A stretch of DNA of 64,000 nt from the NCBI RefSeq assembly GCF_008705135.1, contig NZ_CP023694.1, positions 2,232,001-2,296,000 on the forward strand, read 5' to 3'. Source of the stretch: Streptomyces coeruleorubidus. GTDB taxonomy: Bacteria > Actinomycetota > Actinomycetes > Streptomycetales > Streptomycetaceae. A program made the position numbers and the translations under genes. Shown here piece after piece: positions 34,888-44,150 of this stretch (its first letter is position 1; each line of letters begins with the position of its first letter). Under the pieces are notes generated by a model. That model saw only the letters and a list, made by a program, of their open reading frames with translations. It did not search any database and was not told where the DNA came from.

Positions 34888-36417
34888 TCAACGCTCCAGC
34901 TGCCCGTTGAACCGCCGCGGCAGTCCCAACGGATTCTCGTCCCGCAGCTCGGCCGGAAGCAGCGCCTCCGGAGCGTTCTGGTAGACAACCGGCCGCAACC
35001 ACCGCTCGATCGCCGTCCCGCCCACCGACGTGGACGTGGACGTCGTCGCCGGGTACGGCCCGCCGTGATGCTGAGCCGGCGCGACGGCGACCCCCGTCGG
35101 CCAGCCGTTCACCAGCACGCGCCCGGCCAGCGGCGTCAGCTCCTGGAGAAGCTCCGCGCCCCGGCCCTGGCCGGCGGCCTCCTCGTCGGACAGCTGCACC
35201 GTCGCCGTGAGGTTGCCCGGCAGCCGCGACAGCACGGCCTTCACCTCGGTCTCGTCCTCGTAGCGGGCCACCACGGTGACCGGCCCGAAGCACTCCTCCA
35301 GGAGCAGGTCGTGCTCCCCCTCCGCCGCCAGCCTGCTCGCCGGAACGGTCAGGAATCCCGCGCTGACGGTGTGCTCGCCGCCCGCGCCCGGGGTGACCGG
35401 GGAGTCGACGTCGGGCAGCTCGGCCCGCTCGGCGACGCCGGCGACGAAGTTGTCGCGCATGCGGTGGTCGAGCAGGACCCCCGCGTCGGTGTCGCTGACC
35501 GCGTCGGTCAGCGACTTCAGCAGGGCGTCACCGGCGGCGCCGGCCGGCGCCAGGACGAGGCCCGGCTTCACACAGAACTGGCCGACACCCAGCGTCATCG
35601 AACCGGCGAGGCCCGCACCGATCGCCTCGGCCCGTTCGGCGGCGGCGGCCTCGGTGACGACGACGGGGTTCAGCGAGCCCAGCTCGCCGTGGAACGGGAT
35701 CGGCACGGGACGCGCGGCAGCCGCATCGAACAGCGCACGCCCACCCCGCACGGACCCGGTGAAGCCGGCCGCCGAGACCAGCGGGTGCTTGATCAGCTCG
35801 ATGCCCGCCTCGAAGCCGTGCACCAGCCCGAGGACGCCCTCGGGGATGTCGTGCCGGGCGGCGGCGCGGCGCAGCACCTTCGCGACGTACTCGGACAGGG
35901 CCGGGTGGTCCGGGTGCGCCTTGACGACGACGGGGCAGCCGGCCGCGAGGGCACTCGCGGTGTCGCCGCCGGCGACCGAGAAGGCGAACGGGAAGTTCGA
36001 CGCCGAGTAGACGGCGACGACGCCCAGGGGCACCTTGTAACGGCGCAGGTCCGGGATCGGCGGGGTCGCGGTGTCGTCGGGGTGGTTGATGACGACGTCG
36101 AGGAAGGCGCCCTCGTCGACGATGTCGGCGAAGGCCCGCAGCTGGTAGCAGGTGCGGGCGAGCTCACCGGTCAGCCGGACCGGGCCGAGCGCGGTCTCGG
36201 CGTCGGCGGTCTCGACGAGACCGTCCTTGGCCGCCTGAAGCTCTTCGGCGGCGCTGCGCAGGAAGGCCGCGCGCACGGTACGGTCCGCGAGTGAGCCGCG
36301 CGCCTCGTGCGCGGCGCGGACGGCGGCGTCGACCTCCTGGGCTGTGGCCTCCACCGCAACCTGTTCACGCTGCTTCCCGGTTCGGGGGTCGACACTCCAG
36401 ACTGGTGCTGCTGCCAC
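34888..36417 (-). CDS. Aldehyde dehydrogenase (NADP+), alpha-ketoglutaric semialdehyde type
   Basis: About 509 aa. The closest family by motif is the alpha-ketoglutaric semialdehyde dehydrogenase group used in pentose, hexuronate and hydroxyproline breakdown. The catalytic cysteine is in LGVGQFCVKPGLV (about residue 285) and the glutamate in FHGELGSLNPVVV (about 253). AVYSASNFPFAFSVAGGDTA binds cofactor. GTG at 36417 is preferred over the ATG at 36459 because GGAGGG lies 7 nt ahead and VWSVDPRTGK is the usual start. It is divergent from an IclR regulator with a palindrome between them. Confidence 0.88.
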   Translation of the reverse strand: MAAAPVWSVDPRTGKQREQVAVEATAQEVDAAVRAAHEARGSLADRTVRAAFLRSAAEELQAAKDGLVETADAETALGPVRLTGELARTCYQLRAFADIVDEGAFLDVVINHPDDTATPPIPDLRRYKVPLGVVAVYSASNFPFAFSVAGGDTASALAAGCPVVVKAHPDHPALSEYVAKVLRRAAARHDIPEGVLGLVHGFEAGIELIKHPLVSAAGFTGSVRGGRALFDAAAARPVPIPFHGELGSLNPVVVTEAAAAERAEAIGAGLAGSMTLGVGQFCVKPGLVLAPAGAAGDALLKSLTDAVSDTDAGVLLDHRMRDNFVAGVAERAELPDVDSPVTPGAGGEHTVSAGFLTVPASRLAAEGEHDLLLEECFGPVTVVARYEDETEVKAVLSRLPGNLTATVQLSDEEAAGQGRGAELLQELTPLAGRVLVNGWPTGVAVAPAQHHGGPYPATTSTSTSVGGTAIERWLRPVVYQNAPEALLPAELRDENPLGLPRRFNGQLER

Positions 36418-36469
36418 CGCGGGTCCCTCCACACATGTAATGCCGCAGTACTGGGTCATCCACCAGGGG

Positions 36470-36487
36470 CGTTCGATATACTGAACG
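36470..36487. promoter_or_regulatory. 18-bp imperfect palindrome between aldehyde dehydrogenase and iclR-type gene
   Basis: CGTTCGATATACTGAACG. Half-sites CGTTCGATA and CGTTCAGTA match at 7 of 9 positions. It lies 53 nt from the dehydrogenase start and 63 nt from the regulator start, where an IclR-type repressor operator is expected. Inferred from position and symmetry only. Confidence 0.5.
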
Positions 36488-36549
36488 CTGTCTCTGATGA
36501 TGAATATGCTGTGGAGACTATTTCCCGTCGAACGAAGGGGTCAAGGGCG

Positions 36550-37323
36550 ATGTCGGCTGGCGAGACGGGCGGCGGGGCGCAGGTCAAGTCCGCGGTACGA
36601 ACGGTTGAACTGCTCGAATACTTCGCCGGGCGTCCCGGTATGCACTCGCTCGCGGCGGTCCAGGAGGCCGTCGGCTACCCCAAGTCCAGTCTCTACATGC
36701 TGCTCCGCACGCTCGTCGAGCTGGGCTGGGTGGAGACCGACGCGACGGGCACGCGGTACGGCATCGGGGTGCGGGCCCTGCTGGTCGGCACCTCCTACAT
36801 CGACGGCGACGAGGTCGTGGCGGCGGCCCGCCCGACGCTGGACCGGCTCTCGGACGACACGACCGAGACGATCCACCTCGCCCGCCTCGACGGCACGAAC
36901 GTCGTCTACCTCGCCACCCGCCAGTCGCAGCACTACCTGCGCCCCTTCACCCGGGTCGGCCGCCGGCTGCCCGCGCACTCCACGTCCCTCGGCAAGGCGC
37001 TGCTGAGCACCTACTCGGACGAGCAGGTCCGCAAGATGCTCCCGGAGACGCTGCCCGCGCTGACCGAGAACACGATCACCGACCGCGAGAAGCTCATCGA
37101 GGAGCTGCACCAGGTCCGGGAGCAGGGCTTCGCCGTGGACCGCGAGGAGAACACGCTGGGGCTGCGCTGCTTCGGGGTGGCCATTCCGTACCGCACGCCG
37201 GCGCGGGACGCCATCAGCTGCTCGGTGCCGGTGGCCCGGCTGACCCCGGCGCACGAACAGCTCGTGAAGGACGCGCTGTTCGACGCGCGGGACCGGCTGA
37301 CACTGGCCACCCGTAGGCTCTGA
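36550..37323 (+). CDS. IclR-family transcriptional regulator
   Basis: A 257-aa regulator. The N-terminal winged helix covers VKSAVRTVELLEYFAGRPGM and VGYPKSSLYMLLRTLVELGW (about residues 12-70), followed by the IclR effector domain with LPAHSTSLGKALLSTYS and the FAVDREENTLGLRCFGVAIP ligand-pocket block. It probably senses a sugar acid or aromatic metabolite and controls the divergent aldehyde dehydrogenase gene. ATG at 36550 is preceded by AGGGG. The frame is open farther upstream without support. A GNAT gene begins 3 nt after its stop. Confidence 0.9.
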   Translation: MSAGETGGGAQVKSAVRTVELLEYFAGRPGMHSLAAVQEAVGYPKSSLYMLLRTLVELGWVETDATGTRYGIGVRALLVGTSYIDGDEVVAAARPTLDRLSDDTTETIHLARLDGTNVVYLATRQSQHYLRPFTRVGRRLPAHSTSLGKALLSTYSDEQVRKMLPETLPALTENTITDREKLIEELHQVREQGFAVDREENTLGLRCFGVAIPYRTPARDAISCSVPVARLTPAHEQLVKDALFDARDRLTLATRRL

Positions 37324-37326
37324 GAC

Positions 37327-37797
37327 ATGAATGTCGAGCTGCGCCAGGTCCACGACAGCGATCTGCCGGTCTTCTTCCGGCAGATGAACGACCCCGAGGC
37401 TCTCCACATGGCGGCCTTCACCCCCGGGGAACCGGCCGACCGGGACGCCTTCGACGCCCACTGGGCCAAGATCCGGTCCTCCGACGCCGTGGTCCGCACG
37501 GTGCTGGCCGACGGCGACGTGGTCGGCAGCGCGGCGGTGTACGGCGTGCCGGGCGAACGCGAGGTGACGTACTGGGTCGACCGCGCGTACTGGGGGAAGG
37601 GCATCGCCACGGCGGCCCTGCGGGCGCTGGTCACAGAGGTCCCCGAGCGCCCGTTGTACGCCCGGGCGGCGTCGGACAACGCGGGCTCGCTGCGGGTACT
37701 GGAGAAGTGCGGGTTCCGTGTCGTCGCCACGGCCAGCGGGTATGCCAACGCGCGGGGCGCCGAGATCGAGGAGACGGTCCTGCTCCTGGAGGGCTGA
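37327..37797 (+). CDS. GNAT-family N-acetyltransferase (RimJ-like)
   Basis: A 156-aa acetyltransferase of the RimJ/RimL-like type: VELRQVHDSDLPVFFRQMND, YWVDRAYWGKGIATAALRAL (acetyl-CoA binding, about residues 82-101) and LYARAASDNAGSLRVLEKCG (motif B). The substrate may be an N-terminal or small-molecule amine. It starts 3 nt after the IclR stop and is probably cotranscribed with it. Confidence 0.87.
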   Translation: MNVELRQVHDSDLPVFFRQMNDPEALHMAAFTPGEPADRDAFDAHWAKIRSSDAVVRTVLADGDVVGSAAVYGVPGEREVTYWVDRAYWGKGIATAALRALVTEVPERPLYARAASDNAGSLRVLEKCGFRVVATASGYANARGAEIEETVLLLEG

Positions 37798-37887
37798 GCG
37801 GCTGCCCTCGCCTCTCCCCCGTCCGGCGGAGGCGGATCGTCGTCGTGCAGGAGGTGCCGTCGGCCTGCCTCGCGGGAGCCTGAGCGC

Positions 37888-38895
37888 ATGACGCAGTCAC
37901 TCGCTCCCGCACCCGTTCCCGGCCCCGCCGTCCGCCTCAGCGGGCCCCGGCGGATCCTCCGTGCCGTCGCCGTCCTCTCCTGCGTGCCGTACCTGGGGCT
38001 CAAGGCCGCCTGGATCGCCGGGAGCCAGGTCGGCATCCCCGAGGGGAGCGGACTGCTCGACGACCGGGTGGGCATGGCCGTGATCAACGGTCTGTCCGTG
38101 CTGCTGGACAGCGCGGTGATCGTGCTGGCGCTGGTGCTGACCCGGCCGTGGGGGCTGCGGGTGCCCGCGTGGCTGCTCGCGTTCCCCGTGTGGGTCGCCA
38201 CCGGGCTGCTCGCGCCGATCATGGCCGGGTTCCCGGCGCAGCTCGTCGTGAGGGCGTTCGGAGGCGGTTCCGTATCGGACCAGGGCCATGAGCCCTTCCT
38301 CCACGAGTGGGTGTTCACCGTGGTGTACACGGGGTTCATCCTCCAAGGGCTCGCCCTCGGCGGCCTGTTCGTGCTGTACGCCCGCGACCGCTGGGGGTAT
38401 CTGTGGCGGGGCCGGGTCTGGGAACTGCCCGTCGGCGTCGTCGGGCCGGCGCACCGGGCCCTCGCCGCCGTGGCCGCCGTACTCGCCCTGCTGCCCCTCA
38501 CCCTCCACGTGCTCTGGGCCTGCGGTGTCACCGCCGGACTCAGCGAGGGCCGGGCGGCGGACCGGGGCGGTGACTTCCACGTCCTGGAAGCCGTCCACGC
38601 GGCGTTCCTCGTCGCGGCCGTCGCCGGCGGCTTCCTGCTGGCCTTCCGGCGCGGCCGGGCGCTGCCCGCGGCGGTGCCGCTCGGCCTGGCCTGGGTCGGC
38701 TCGGGCGCCGTGGCCTGCTGGGGCGGCTGGCTGACGCTCGCCTCTCTCGGCGGCGTGGAGGACATCGCCGACCGTCCCACCCCGCTGATGAACCTCGCCT
38801 ACGCTGGGCAGATGCTCGTCGGATTCCTCGTCGCCGCCATCGGCGTCTACTACTTCGCCGAGCGCTCGGCCCGGGCCGCACGGCGGACCGCGTGA
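37888..38895 (+). CDS. Polytopic membrane protein linked to a two-component system
   Basis: A 335-aa protein with about eight hydrophobic segments and no family I can name. It overlaps the histidine kinase gene by 4 nt (GTGA), so it is probably part of the signalling unit, as a sensor partner or target. SRPG-type basic loops (RFRRGRALP-like) alternate with the helices. ATG at 37888 is used. No strong Shine-Dalgarno sequence is visible. Confidence 0.78.
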   Translation: MTQSLAPAPVPGPAVRLSGPRRILRAVAVLSCVPYLGLKAAWIAGSQVGIPEGSGLLDDRVGMAVINGLSVLLDSAVIVLALVLTRPWGLRVPAWLLAFPVWVATGLLAPIMAGFPAQLVVRAFGGGSVSDQGHEPFLHEWVFTVVYTGFILQGLALGGLFVLYARDRWGYLWRGRVWELPVGVVGPAHRALAAVAAVLALLPLTLHVLWACGVTAGLSEGRAADRGGDFHVLEAVHAAFLVAAVAGGFLLAFRRGRALPAAVPLGLAWVGSGAVACWGGWLTLASLGGVEDIADRPTPLMNLAYAGQMLVGFLVAAIGVYYFAERSARAARRTA

Positions 38896-40178
38896 GACAG
38901 GCCGCCCGGTCCCTGTTCGGCCGGCGGGCCCGGCTGCGCTGGGTGCATCTGATCCTCGGCGGCGCGCTCGCCATGCCGTACGTCCTGGTCGGCTCGGTGA
39001 TCATCGGTCCGGCCACCGGCAGCACGAACGTCTTCGGGTCCTTCCCGCTCCAGCTCGCCTCCTTCGGCGTGGGGCTGCCGCTCGCCGCCGTCACGTCCGT
39101 GTTCCCGCTGACCCGGCCGCTGGAGGCCGCCGCCGCGCGCTGGCTGTGCGGTGTCGACGCGGACCGGCTCGCCTTCGGACCGGCCCGGACGCGGGGCGAG
39201 AAGGGCCGTACGGCGAGCTGGTTCACGCTGCATCTCGGGTTCGGCGGGATCATCGCCGGGATGTCGCTGGCCGTGCCGCCGTTCGCCACCGTGCTGATCC
39301 TGCTGCCGGTCTTCGCGGGACTCGGCGGCACCCGGCTCGGGCTGCCCGAAGTCTTCGACCACGCCTGGGCGTTGGCACTCGCACCGGTCGCGGGCGCGGC
39401 GATGCTCGTGGCCCTCGCCGGCTGTGCCGCCGGCAGCGGTGCGCTGCTGGCCCGCTGGGCGCCCGCGCTGCTCGGCCCGTCTCCCGAGGGCCGGCTCGCG
39501 GCCGCCGAGGCACGCGCCGCCGACCTGGCCGTGCGCAACCGGCTGGCGCGGGAGCTGCACGACTCCGTCGGCCACGCGCTGAGCGCCGTCACCCTCCAGG
39601 CGAGCGCGGCGCGCCGCGTCCTCGACTCCGACCCGGAGTTCGTCCGCGAGGCCCTCGCCGCGATCGAGGACACGACCCGGCGTACCGTCGGCGAACTCGA
39701 CGCCGTGCTGGGCGTGTTGCGCGAGGGCGGCGCCCCCGGCACGGCCCCGGCGCCGACCCTCGCGGCCGACCTCGACGGTCTGCTGCGCCGCACCCGGGCG
39801 GGCGGACAGCGCGTGACGGCCACGGTCGACGCCGACCCGGAGTCCCTCCCCCCGCTGTTGTCCCGCGAGGGCTACCGGATCGTGCAGGAGGGGCTGAGCA
39901 ACGCACTCAAACACGCGGGCGACCGGGTCGCCGTGGACGTCCGGATCGCGGCGGCGGACGGGTGGCTGGAGATCACCGTGGAAAATCCGGTGACCGGCCC
40001 CGCGACGGTCACCGGACCAGCGACGGTCACCGGCCCCGCGTCCTCCCGCCCCGGCGGCGGCCACGGGCTGCGCGGCATCGCGGACCGGGTCAGGCTGCTC
40101 GGCGGGACCATGACGGCCGGACCGGCCGGAGAGACCTGGCGGCTGCACGTACGTCTGCCGATGAAAGGAACCGCATGA
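38892..40178 (+). CDS. Sensor histidine kinase, HisKA_3/NarL type
   Basis: A 428-aa membrane kinase. Four to five hydrophobic segments fill residues 15-195, followed by the HisKA_3 dimerisation box NRLARELHDSVGHALSAVTL (histidine about 224). The HATPase domain starts at GYRIVQEGLSNALKHAGDRV (about 330) and ends with GGHGLRGIADRVRLLGGTMT. Between the ATP-lid strands is a threefold VTGPAT-type repeat. It partners with the response regulator encoded immediately downstream (ATGA overlap). The signal is unknown. The GTG start overlaps the membrane protein gene. Confidence 0.92.
   Translation: MRQAARSLFGRRARLRWVHLILGGALAMPYVLVGSVIIGPATGSTNVFGSFPLQLASFGVGLPLAAVTSVFPLTRPLEAAAARWLCGVDADRLAFGPARTRGEKGRTASWFTLHLGFGGIIAGMSLAVPPFATVLILLPVFAGLGGTRLGLPEVFDHAWALALAPVAGAAMLVALAGCAAGSGALLARWAPALLGPSPEGRLAAAEARAADLAVRNRLARELHDSVGHALSAVTLQASAARRVLDSDPEFVREALAAIEDTTRRTVGELDAVLGVLREGGAPGTAPAPTLAADLDGLLRRTRAGGQRVTATVDADPESLPPLLSREGYRIVQEGLSNALKHAGDRVAVDVRIAAADGWLEITVENPVTGPATVTGPATVTGPASSRPGGGHGLRGIADRVRLLGGTMTAGPAGETWRLHVRLPMKGTA
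39990..40043 (+). repeat. Three 18-bp in-frame repeats in the kinase gene
   Basis: Units at 39990-40007, 40008-40025 and 40026-40043 encode VTGPAT, VTGPAT and VTGPAS. The first reads GTGACCGGCCCCGCGACG. The insertion lies in the catalytic domain between ENP and the G-box loop, a region that tolerates length change. Confidence 0.85.
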
Positions 40179-40837
40179 CCCGCCCGACGCCGATCCGTGT
40201 CGTCCTCGCCGACGACGAGCGCATGGTCCGCACCGCCCTGCGGGCCATCCTCTCCGCCGAACCGGACCTGGAGGTGGTGGGCGAGGCGGCCACCGGCGCC
40301 GAGGCCGTGTCGGTCGTACGGGACCTGCGGCCGGACGTCGTCCTCATGGACGTCCGCATGCCGGAGATCGACGGCATCCGGGCCACCGAGCAGATCCTCG
40401 CCACCCTGGACGAGCCGCCCCGGATCGTCGTCGTGACGACCTTCGAGAACGACTCCTACGTGTACGACGCGCTGCGCGCCGGAGCCGCCGGGTTCCTGCT
40501 GAAACGGGCGGACGCCGACGCGCTCGTGCAGACGGTCCGGCTGGTGGCGCGCAGCGACAGCCTGCTGTTCCCGGCGGCCGTCCGCACCCTCGCGACCGAG
40601 CACGCACGCGCGCACCCGGCGCCGCCCGCGTGGGTGGCGAAGCTCACGGGACGCGAGCGGGAGGTGCTGCGGCACATGGCGGAGGGGCTGACCAACGCGG
40701 AGATCGCCCGCCGGATGGAGGTGGGCCCCGCCACGGTGAAGTCGCACGTGGCGGCGGTGCTGGCCAAGACGGGCACCCGGGACCGCACGCAGGCGGTCAT
40801 CGCGGCGTACGAGGCGGGCTTCCTGAACGCCGGATGA
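40175..40837 (+). CDS. LuxR/NarL-type response regulator
   Basis: A 220-aa response regulator. The receiver domain has the acidic pair LADDER (about residues 11-16), phosphoacceptor aspartate in VVLMDVRMPEIDG (about 56), and the conserved threonine and lysine (VVTTFEND, FLLKRADAD). The GerE/LuxR helix-turn-helix is LTGREREVLRHMAEGLTNAE with ATVKSHVAAVLAKTG (about 155-200). It overlaps the kinase gene by 4 nt, so both are translated together. Targets unknown. Confidence 0.94.
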   Translation: MTRPTPIRVVLADDERMVRTALRAILSAEPDLEVVGEAATGAEAVSVVRDLRPDVVLMDVRMPEIDGIRATEQILATLDEPPRIVVVTTFENDSYVYDALRAGAAGFLLKRADADALVQTVRLVARSDSLLFPAAVRTLATEHARAHPAPPAWVAKLTGREREVLRHMAEGLTNAEIARRMEVGPATVKSHVAAVLAKTGTRDRTQAVIAAYEAGFLNAG

Positions 40838-40891
40838 GAAAACAGGACGGGCGGGAACGATCCGCCCGGTGTGGTTCGTCCTCAGTCCGGG

Positions 40892-42349
40892 ATGAACAAG
40901 ACGATCAGGCGCGCATCGGTCTTCGCGCTGCTGCTGGTGTTCGCTCTGCTGGTCAGGGCGACCTGGGTGCAGTTCTACGAGGGCCAGGCGCTCGCAGACG
41001 ACAAGGACAACCGGCGGAACGCCATCGAGACGTACTCGGCGCCGCTCGGGAACATCATCGTGGGCGGCCGGTCGGTCACCGGCTCGGCCCCGACGACGAC
41101 CGGCGACCTGAAGTACAAGCGCACATACAGGGACGGCGAGCTGTACGCGGCGGTGACGGGTTACGCGTCGCAGGCGTACGCGCCGACCCAACTGGAGGGC
41201 ATCTACACCGACCTGCTCAACGGCACGGACAGCCGGCTGAAGTCCGTGATGGACACCATCACCAACCAGCGGGCCGACCCGGGCAACGTGGTCACGACGA
41301 TCGACCCGGACGTGCAGAAGGCGGCGTTCGACGCGCTCGGCGACAAGAAGGGCGGGGCCGTCGCCATCGACCCGAAGACCGGGAAGATCCTCGCGGTCGT
41401 GTCGTCCCCGTCGTACGACCCCTCGTCGCTGACCGACGCCAACACCGCGGGGGCGGCCTGGAAGAAGCTCACGGCGGACCCGGAGAAGCCGCTGGTCAAC
41501 CGTGCGCTGCGGCAGCCGCTGCCGCCGGGTTCGACGTTCAAGCTGGTCGTGGCGGCGGCCGCCCTGGAGGACGGCCTGTACTCGTCGGTGGACGAGAAGA
41601 CGGCCAGCCCCGACCCGTACACGCTGCCGGGCACCACGCGGGAGCTGACGAACGAGAACCCGAACGCGCCCTGCACGAACGCCACCATCCGCACGGCGCT
41701 GGAGTACTCGTGCAACAACGTCTTCGCGAAGATGGCCGTACAGCTGGGCCAGGACAAGGTGAAGGCGATGGCCGAGAAGTTCGGCTTCAACGACGACAAG
41801 CTGGACGTGCCGGTGCGGGCCTACACGAGCGTGTACCCGTCGGACATGTACCCGTCGCAGACGGCCCTGACGGGCATCGGCCAGTTCGACGTCACCGCGA
41901 CGCCGCTCCAGATGGCCATGGTGTCGGCGGCCATAGCCAACGGCGGCAAGCTGGTTTCCCCGCATATGGTTTCGCAGATCACCAACAGCGGTGGTGATGT
42001 GTTGCAGGACTACGACGACGAGGCGGGCTCGAAGGAGATCGTCAGTTCCTCGACCGCCGAGCAGTTGCAGTCGGCGATGCAGACGGTCGTGGACCAGGGC
42101 ACGGGCACGAACGCCCAGGTCCCGGGCGCGACCGTGGGCGGCAAGACGGGTACGGCCCAGCACGGCGAGAACAACAGCCAGGTGCCGTACGCCTGGTTCA
42201 CCTCGTACGGGAAGTCCGACTCGTCGGGCAAGGAGGTCGCCGTGGCGGTCGTCGTCGAGCAGTCGAACGCGGCTCGCTCGGAGGTCAGCGGCAACGGCCT
42301 GGCGGCGCCGGTCGCCAAGGCGATGATGGAAGCCGCGCTCAAGGACTGA
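40892..42349 (+). CDS. Penicillin-binding transpeptidase (class B type)
   Basis: A 485-aa single-pass penicillin-binding protein. An N-terminal anchor (ASVFALLLVFALLVRATWV) is followed by a PBP dimerisation-like segment and a transpeptidase domain with SxxK in PGSTFKLVVAA (about residue 213), SxN as YSCNN (about 271) and KTGTAQHGEN (about 418). It cross-links peptidoglycan and resembles actinobacterial PbpA. ATG at 40892 (MNKTIRRA) is used. GTG at 40871 is in frame but less likely. It stands alone and is convergent with the purine permease. Confidence 0.92.
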   Translation: MNKTIRRASVFALLLVFALLVRATWVQFYEGQALADDKDNRRNAIETYSAPLGNIIVGGRSVTGSAPTTTGDLKYKRTYRDGELYAAVTGYASQAYAPTQLEGIYTDLLNGTDSRLKSVMDTITNQRADPGNVVTTIDPDVQKAAFDALGDKKGGAVAIDPKTGKILAVVSSPSYDPSSLTDANTAGAAWKKLTADPEKPLVNRALRQPLPPGSTFKLVVAAAALEDGLYSSVDEKTASPDPYTLPGTTRELTNENPNAPCTNATIRTALEYSCNNVFAKMAVQLGQDKVKAMAEKFGFNDDKLDVPVRAYTSVYPSDMYPSQTALTGIGQFDVTATPLQMAMVSAAIANGGKLVSPHMVSQITNSGGDVLQDYDDEAGSKEIVSSSTAEQLQSAMQTVVDQGTGTNAQVPGATVGGKTGTAQHGENNSQVPYAWFTSYGKSDSSGKEVAVAVVVEQSNAARSEVSGNGLAAPVAKAMMEAALKD

Positions 42350-42383
42350 ACCTCAGCTGCCGATAAGCCGTCTGTAGAGACGA

Positions 42384-42419
42384 GACGGGCCGCCCCCCTC
42401 CCCCCGGGAGCGGCCCGTC
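42384..42419. terminator. Bidirectional terminator between convergent genes
   Basis: GACGGGCCGC (42384-42393) pairs exactly with GCGGCCCGTC (42410-42419). The loop is C-rich. It lies between the stops of the penicillin-binding protein and permease genes. Confidence 0.82.
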
Positions 42420-42423
42420 ATCG

Positions 42424-43881
42424 TTACTTCGCTCCCAGCAGCTGCTCGATCGGGTCGATCGCGAAGTACACGAGGAACAGCGCCGAGGTACCCCACAGCA
42501 GCCAGTGGACCTCCTTGGCCTTGCCGAGCACGGTCTTGATGACGACGTAGGCGAGGAAGCCGGCGCCGATGCCGTTGGTGATGGAGTAGGTGAACGGCAT
42601 CACGGCGATCGTGAGGAACGCGGGGATGGCGATGTCGTAGCGGTCCCAGTCGATGTGCTTGACCTGGGTCATCATCAGGAAGCCGACGGCGACCAGGGCG
42701 GGGGCGGCCGCCTGGAGCGGGACGATGGTGAGCAGCGGGGTCAGGAACAGCGCGAGGCCGAACAGTGAGCCGGTGACCAGGTTGGAGAAGCCGGTGCGCG
42801 AGCCCTCGCCGACGCCGGCCGCGGACTCGATGTAGGAGGTCGCCGAGGAGGCCGAGGCCGCGCCGCCCGCGACCGCCGCGGCGCCGTCGATCAGCAGCAC
42901 CCGGCCGAGGTTCGGGACCTTGCCCTCCTCGTCGAGCAGGCCCGCCTCGGCGCTGATGCCGACGACCGTGCCCATGGTGTCGAAGAAGTCCGACAGGATC
43001 AGGGTGAAGATCAGCAGCACGACGGTGATGACGCCGACGCCGGGGGCGCTGAAGGCGCCGAACAGGTCGAAGTCGCCGACGAGTCCGAAGTCGGGGGCGT
43101 CGACGAGCTTGTCGGGCCAGGAGGGTGTGGTCAGGCCCCAGCTCTTGATGTCGGCTATGGAGTTGATCACTATCGCCAGCGCCGTCATGGTGACGATGCT
43201 GATCAGGATGGCGCCCTTGACCTTGCGGGCGAGCAGGCCGATCGTCAGCAGAACGCCGAGGCAGAAGACGAGAATCGGCCACCCGGTGAGCGTTCCCGTG
43301 CCGCCCAGCTGAACCGGCACGGTGGTGTTCGCGGCGTCCGGGATGCGGCTGACGAAGCCGGCGTCGACGAAGCCGATGAAGGCGATGAACAGGCCGATAC
43401 CGACGCTGATCGCCTGCTTGAGCGGCTGGGGTATGGCGTGCATGACGGCCTCGCGCAGGCCGGTCACCACCAGCACGCAGATCAGCAGGCCTTCGAGGAC
43501 GATCAGCCCCATCGCGTCGTCCCAGCTCATCAGCGGGGCGATCTGGAAGGCGACCACGGCGTTCAGGCCGAGTCCGGCGGCGAGCGCGAGGGGCAGATTG
43601 CCGCCCACGCCCATGATGATCGTCATGACCGCGGCCACCAGGGCGGTGGCGGTGGTGAGCTGGACGGCGTCCAGCTGGTGCCCGAACTTGTCCTTCGCGC
43701 TGCCCAGGATGATGGGATTCAGGACAAGGATGTAGGCCATCGTGAAGAAGGTGGCGAAGCCGCCGCGAATCTCACGGCCGAAGGTGGATCCCCGCTCGGA
43801 GATCTTGAAGAACCGGTCGACGCTGTTCACCGCCGGTGGTGCGGCGTCGGGCCGGTCGGCCACCTTCTGGGATTCGGACAT
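42424..43881 (-). CDS. NCS2 family nucleobase permease (adenine/hypoxanthine/guanine type)
   Basis: A 485-aa, about 12-helix permease of the AzgA/PbuG branch of NCS2. It begins with RGSTFGREIRGGFATFFTMA after a short cytosolic tail. The GNLPLALAAGLGLNAVVAFQ block, EGLLICVLVVTGLREAVMHA and the TSATSYIESAAGVGEGSRTG region (seen here as ATSYIESAAGVGEGSRTG) are typical. It takes up purine bases with protons. ATG at 43881 follows GGAGCACCAGTC. The upstream region contains GTTCG-N10-CGAAC (44002-44021), a possible regulator site. Confidence 0.92.
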   Translation of the reverse strand: MSESQKVADRPDAAPPAVNSVDRFFKISERGSTFGREIRGGFATFFTMAYILVLNPIILGSAKDKFGHQLDAVQLTTATALVAAVMTIIMGVGGNLPLALAAGLGLNAVVAFQIAPLMSWDDAMGLIVLEGLLICVLVVTGLREAVMHAIPQPLKQAISVGIGLFIAFIGFVDAGFVSRIPDAANTTVPVQLGGTGTLTGWPILVFCLGVLLTIGLLARKVKGAILISIVTMTALAIVINSIADIKSWGLTTPSWPDKLVDAPDFGLVGDFDLFGAFSAPGVGVITVVLLIFTLILSDFFDTMGTVVGISAEAGLLDEEGKVPNLGRVLLIDGAAAVAGGAASASSATSYIESAAGVGEGSRTGFSNLVTGSLFGLALFLTPLLTIVPLQAAAPALVAVGFLMMTQVKHIDWDRYDIAIPAFLTIAVMPFTYSITNGIGAGFLAYVVIKTVLGKAKEVHWLLWGTSALFLVYFAIDPIEQLLGAK

Positions 43882-44080
43882 GACTGGTGCTCCTCGGTGC
43901 CTGGGTGATCGGTGTGCGGATGCTGGCTGGATTGTTCCCGCGTTGAACCACATTCAGGTTTTCTTCGTGTTACGGAATCAGAGTCCGGCCTGCCATACGC
44001 CGTTCGAAGCTCCGTACGAACCATCCTGAGAACGCTGCTACGCTTCCCGATCTCGTCCGGACCTCCCCCGGATGATCACA

Positions 44081-44096
44081 TGTCATCTACATGACA
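44081..44096. promoter_or_regulatory. Perfect inverted repeat upstream of sigma factor gene
   Basis: TGTCATCTACATGACA: TGTCAT and ATGACA are inverted with a 4-nt spacer, 54 nt before the preferred start of the sigma factor gene. It could be an operator or part of an autoregulated promoter. The protein is unknown. Confidence 0.4.
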
Positions 44097-44150
44097 CGCA
44101 TAGGCACCCCGGCCCGGGGTGCCCGAAGCCGCTGCGAGGAGAGGTCGCCC

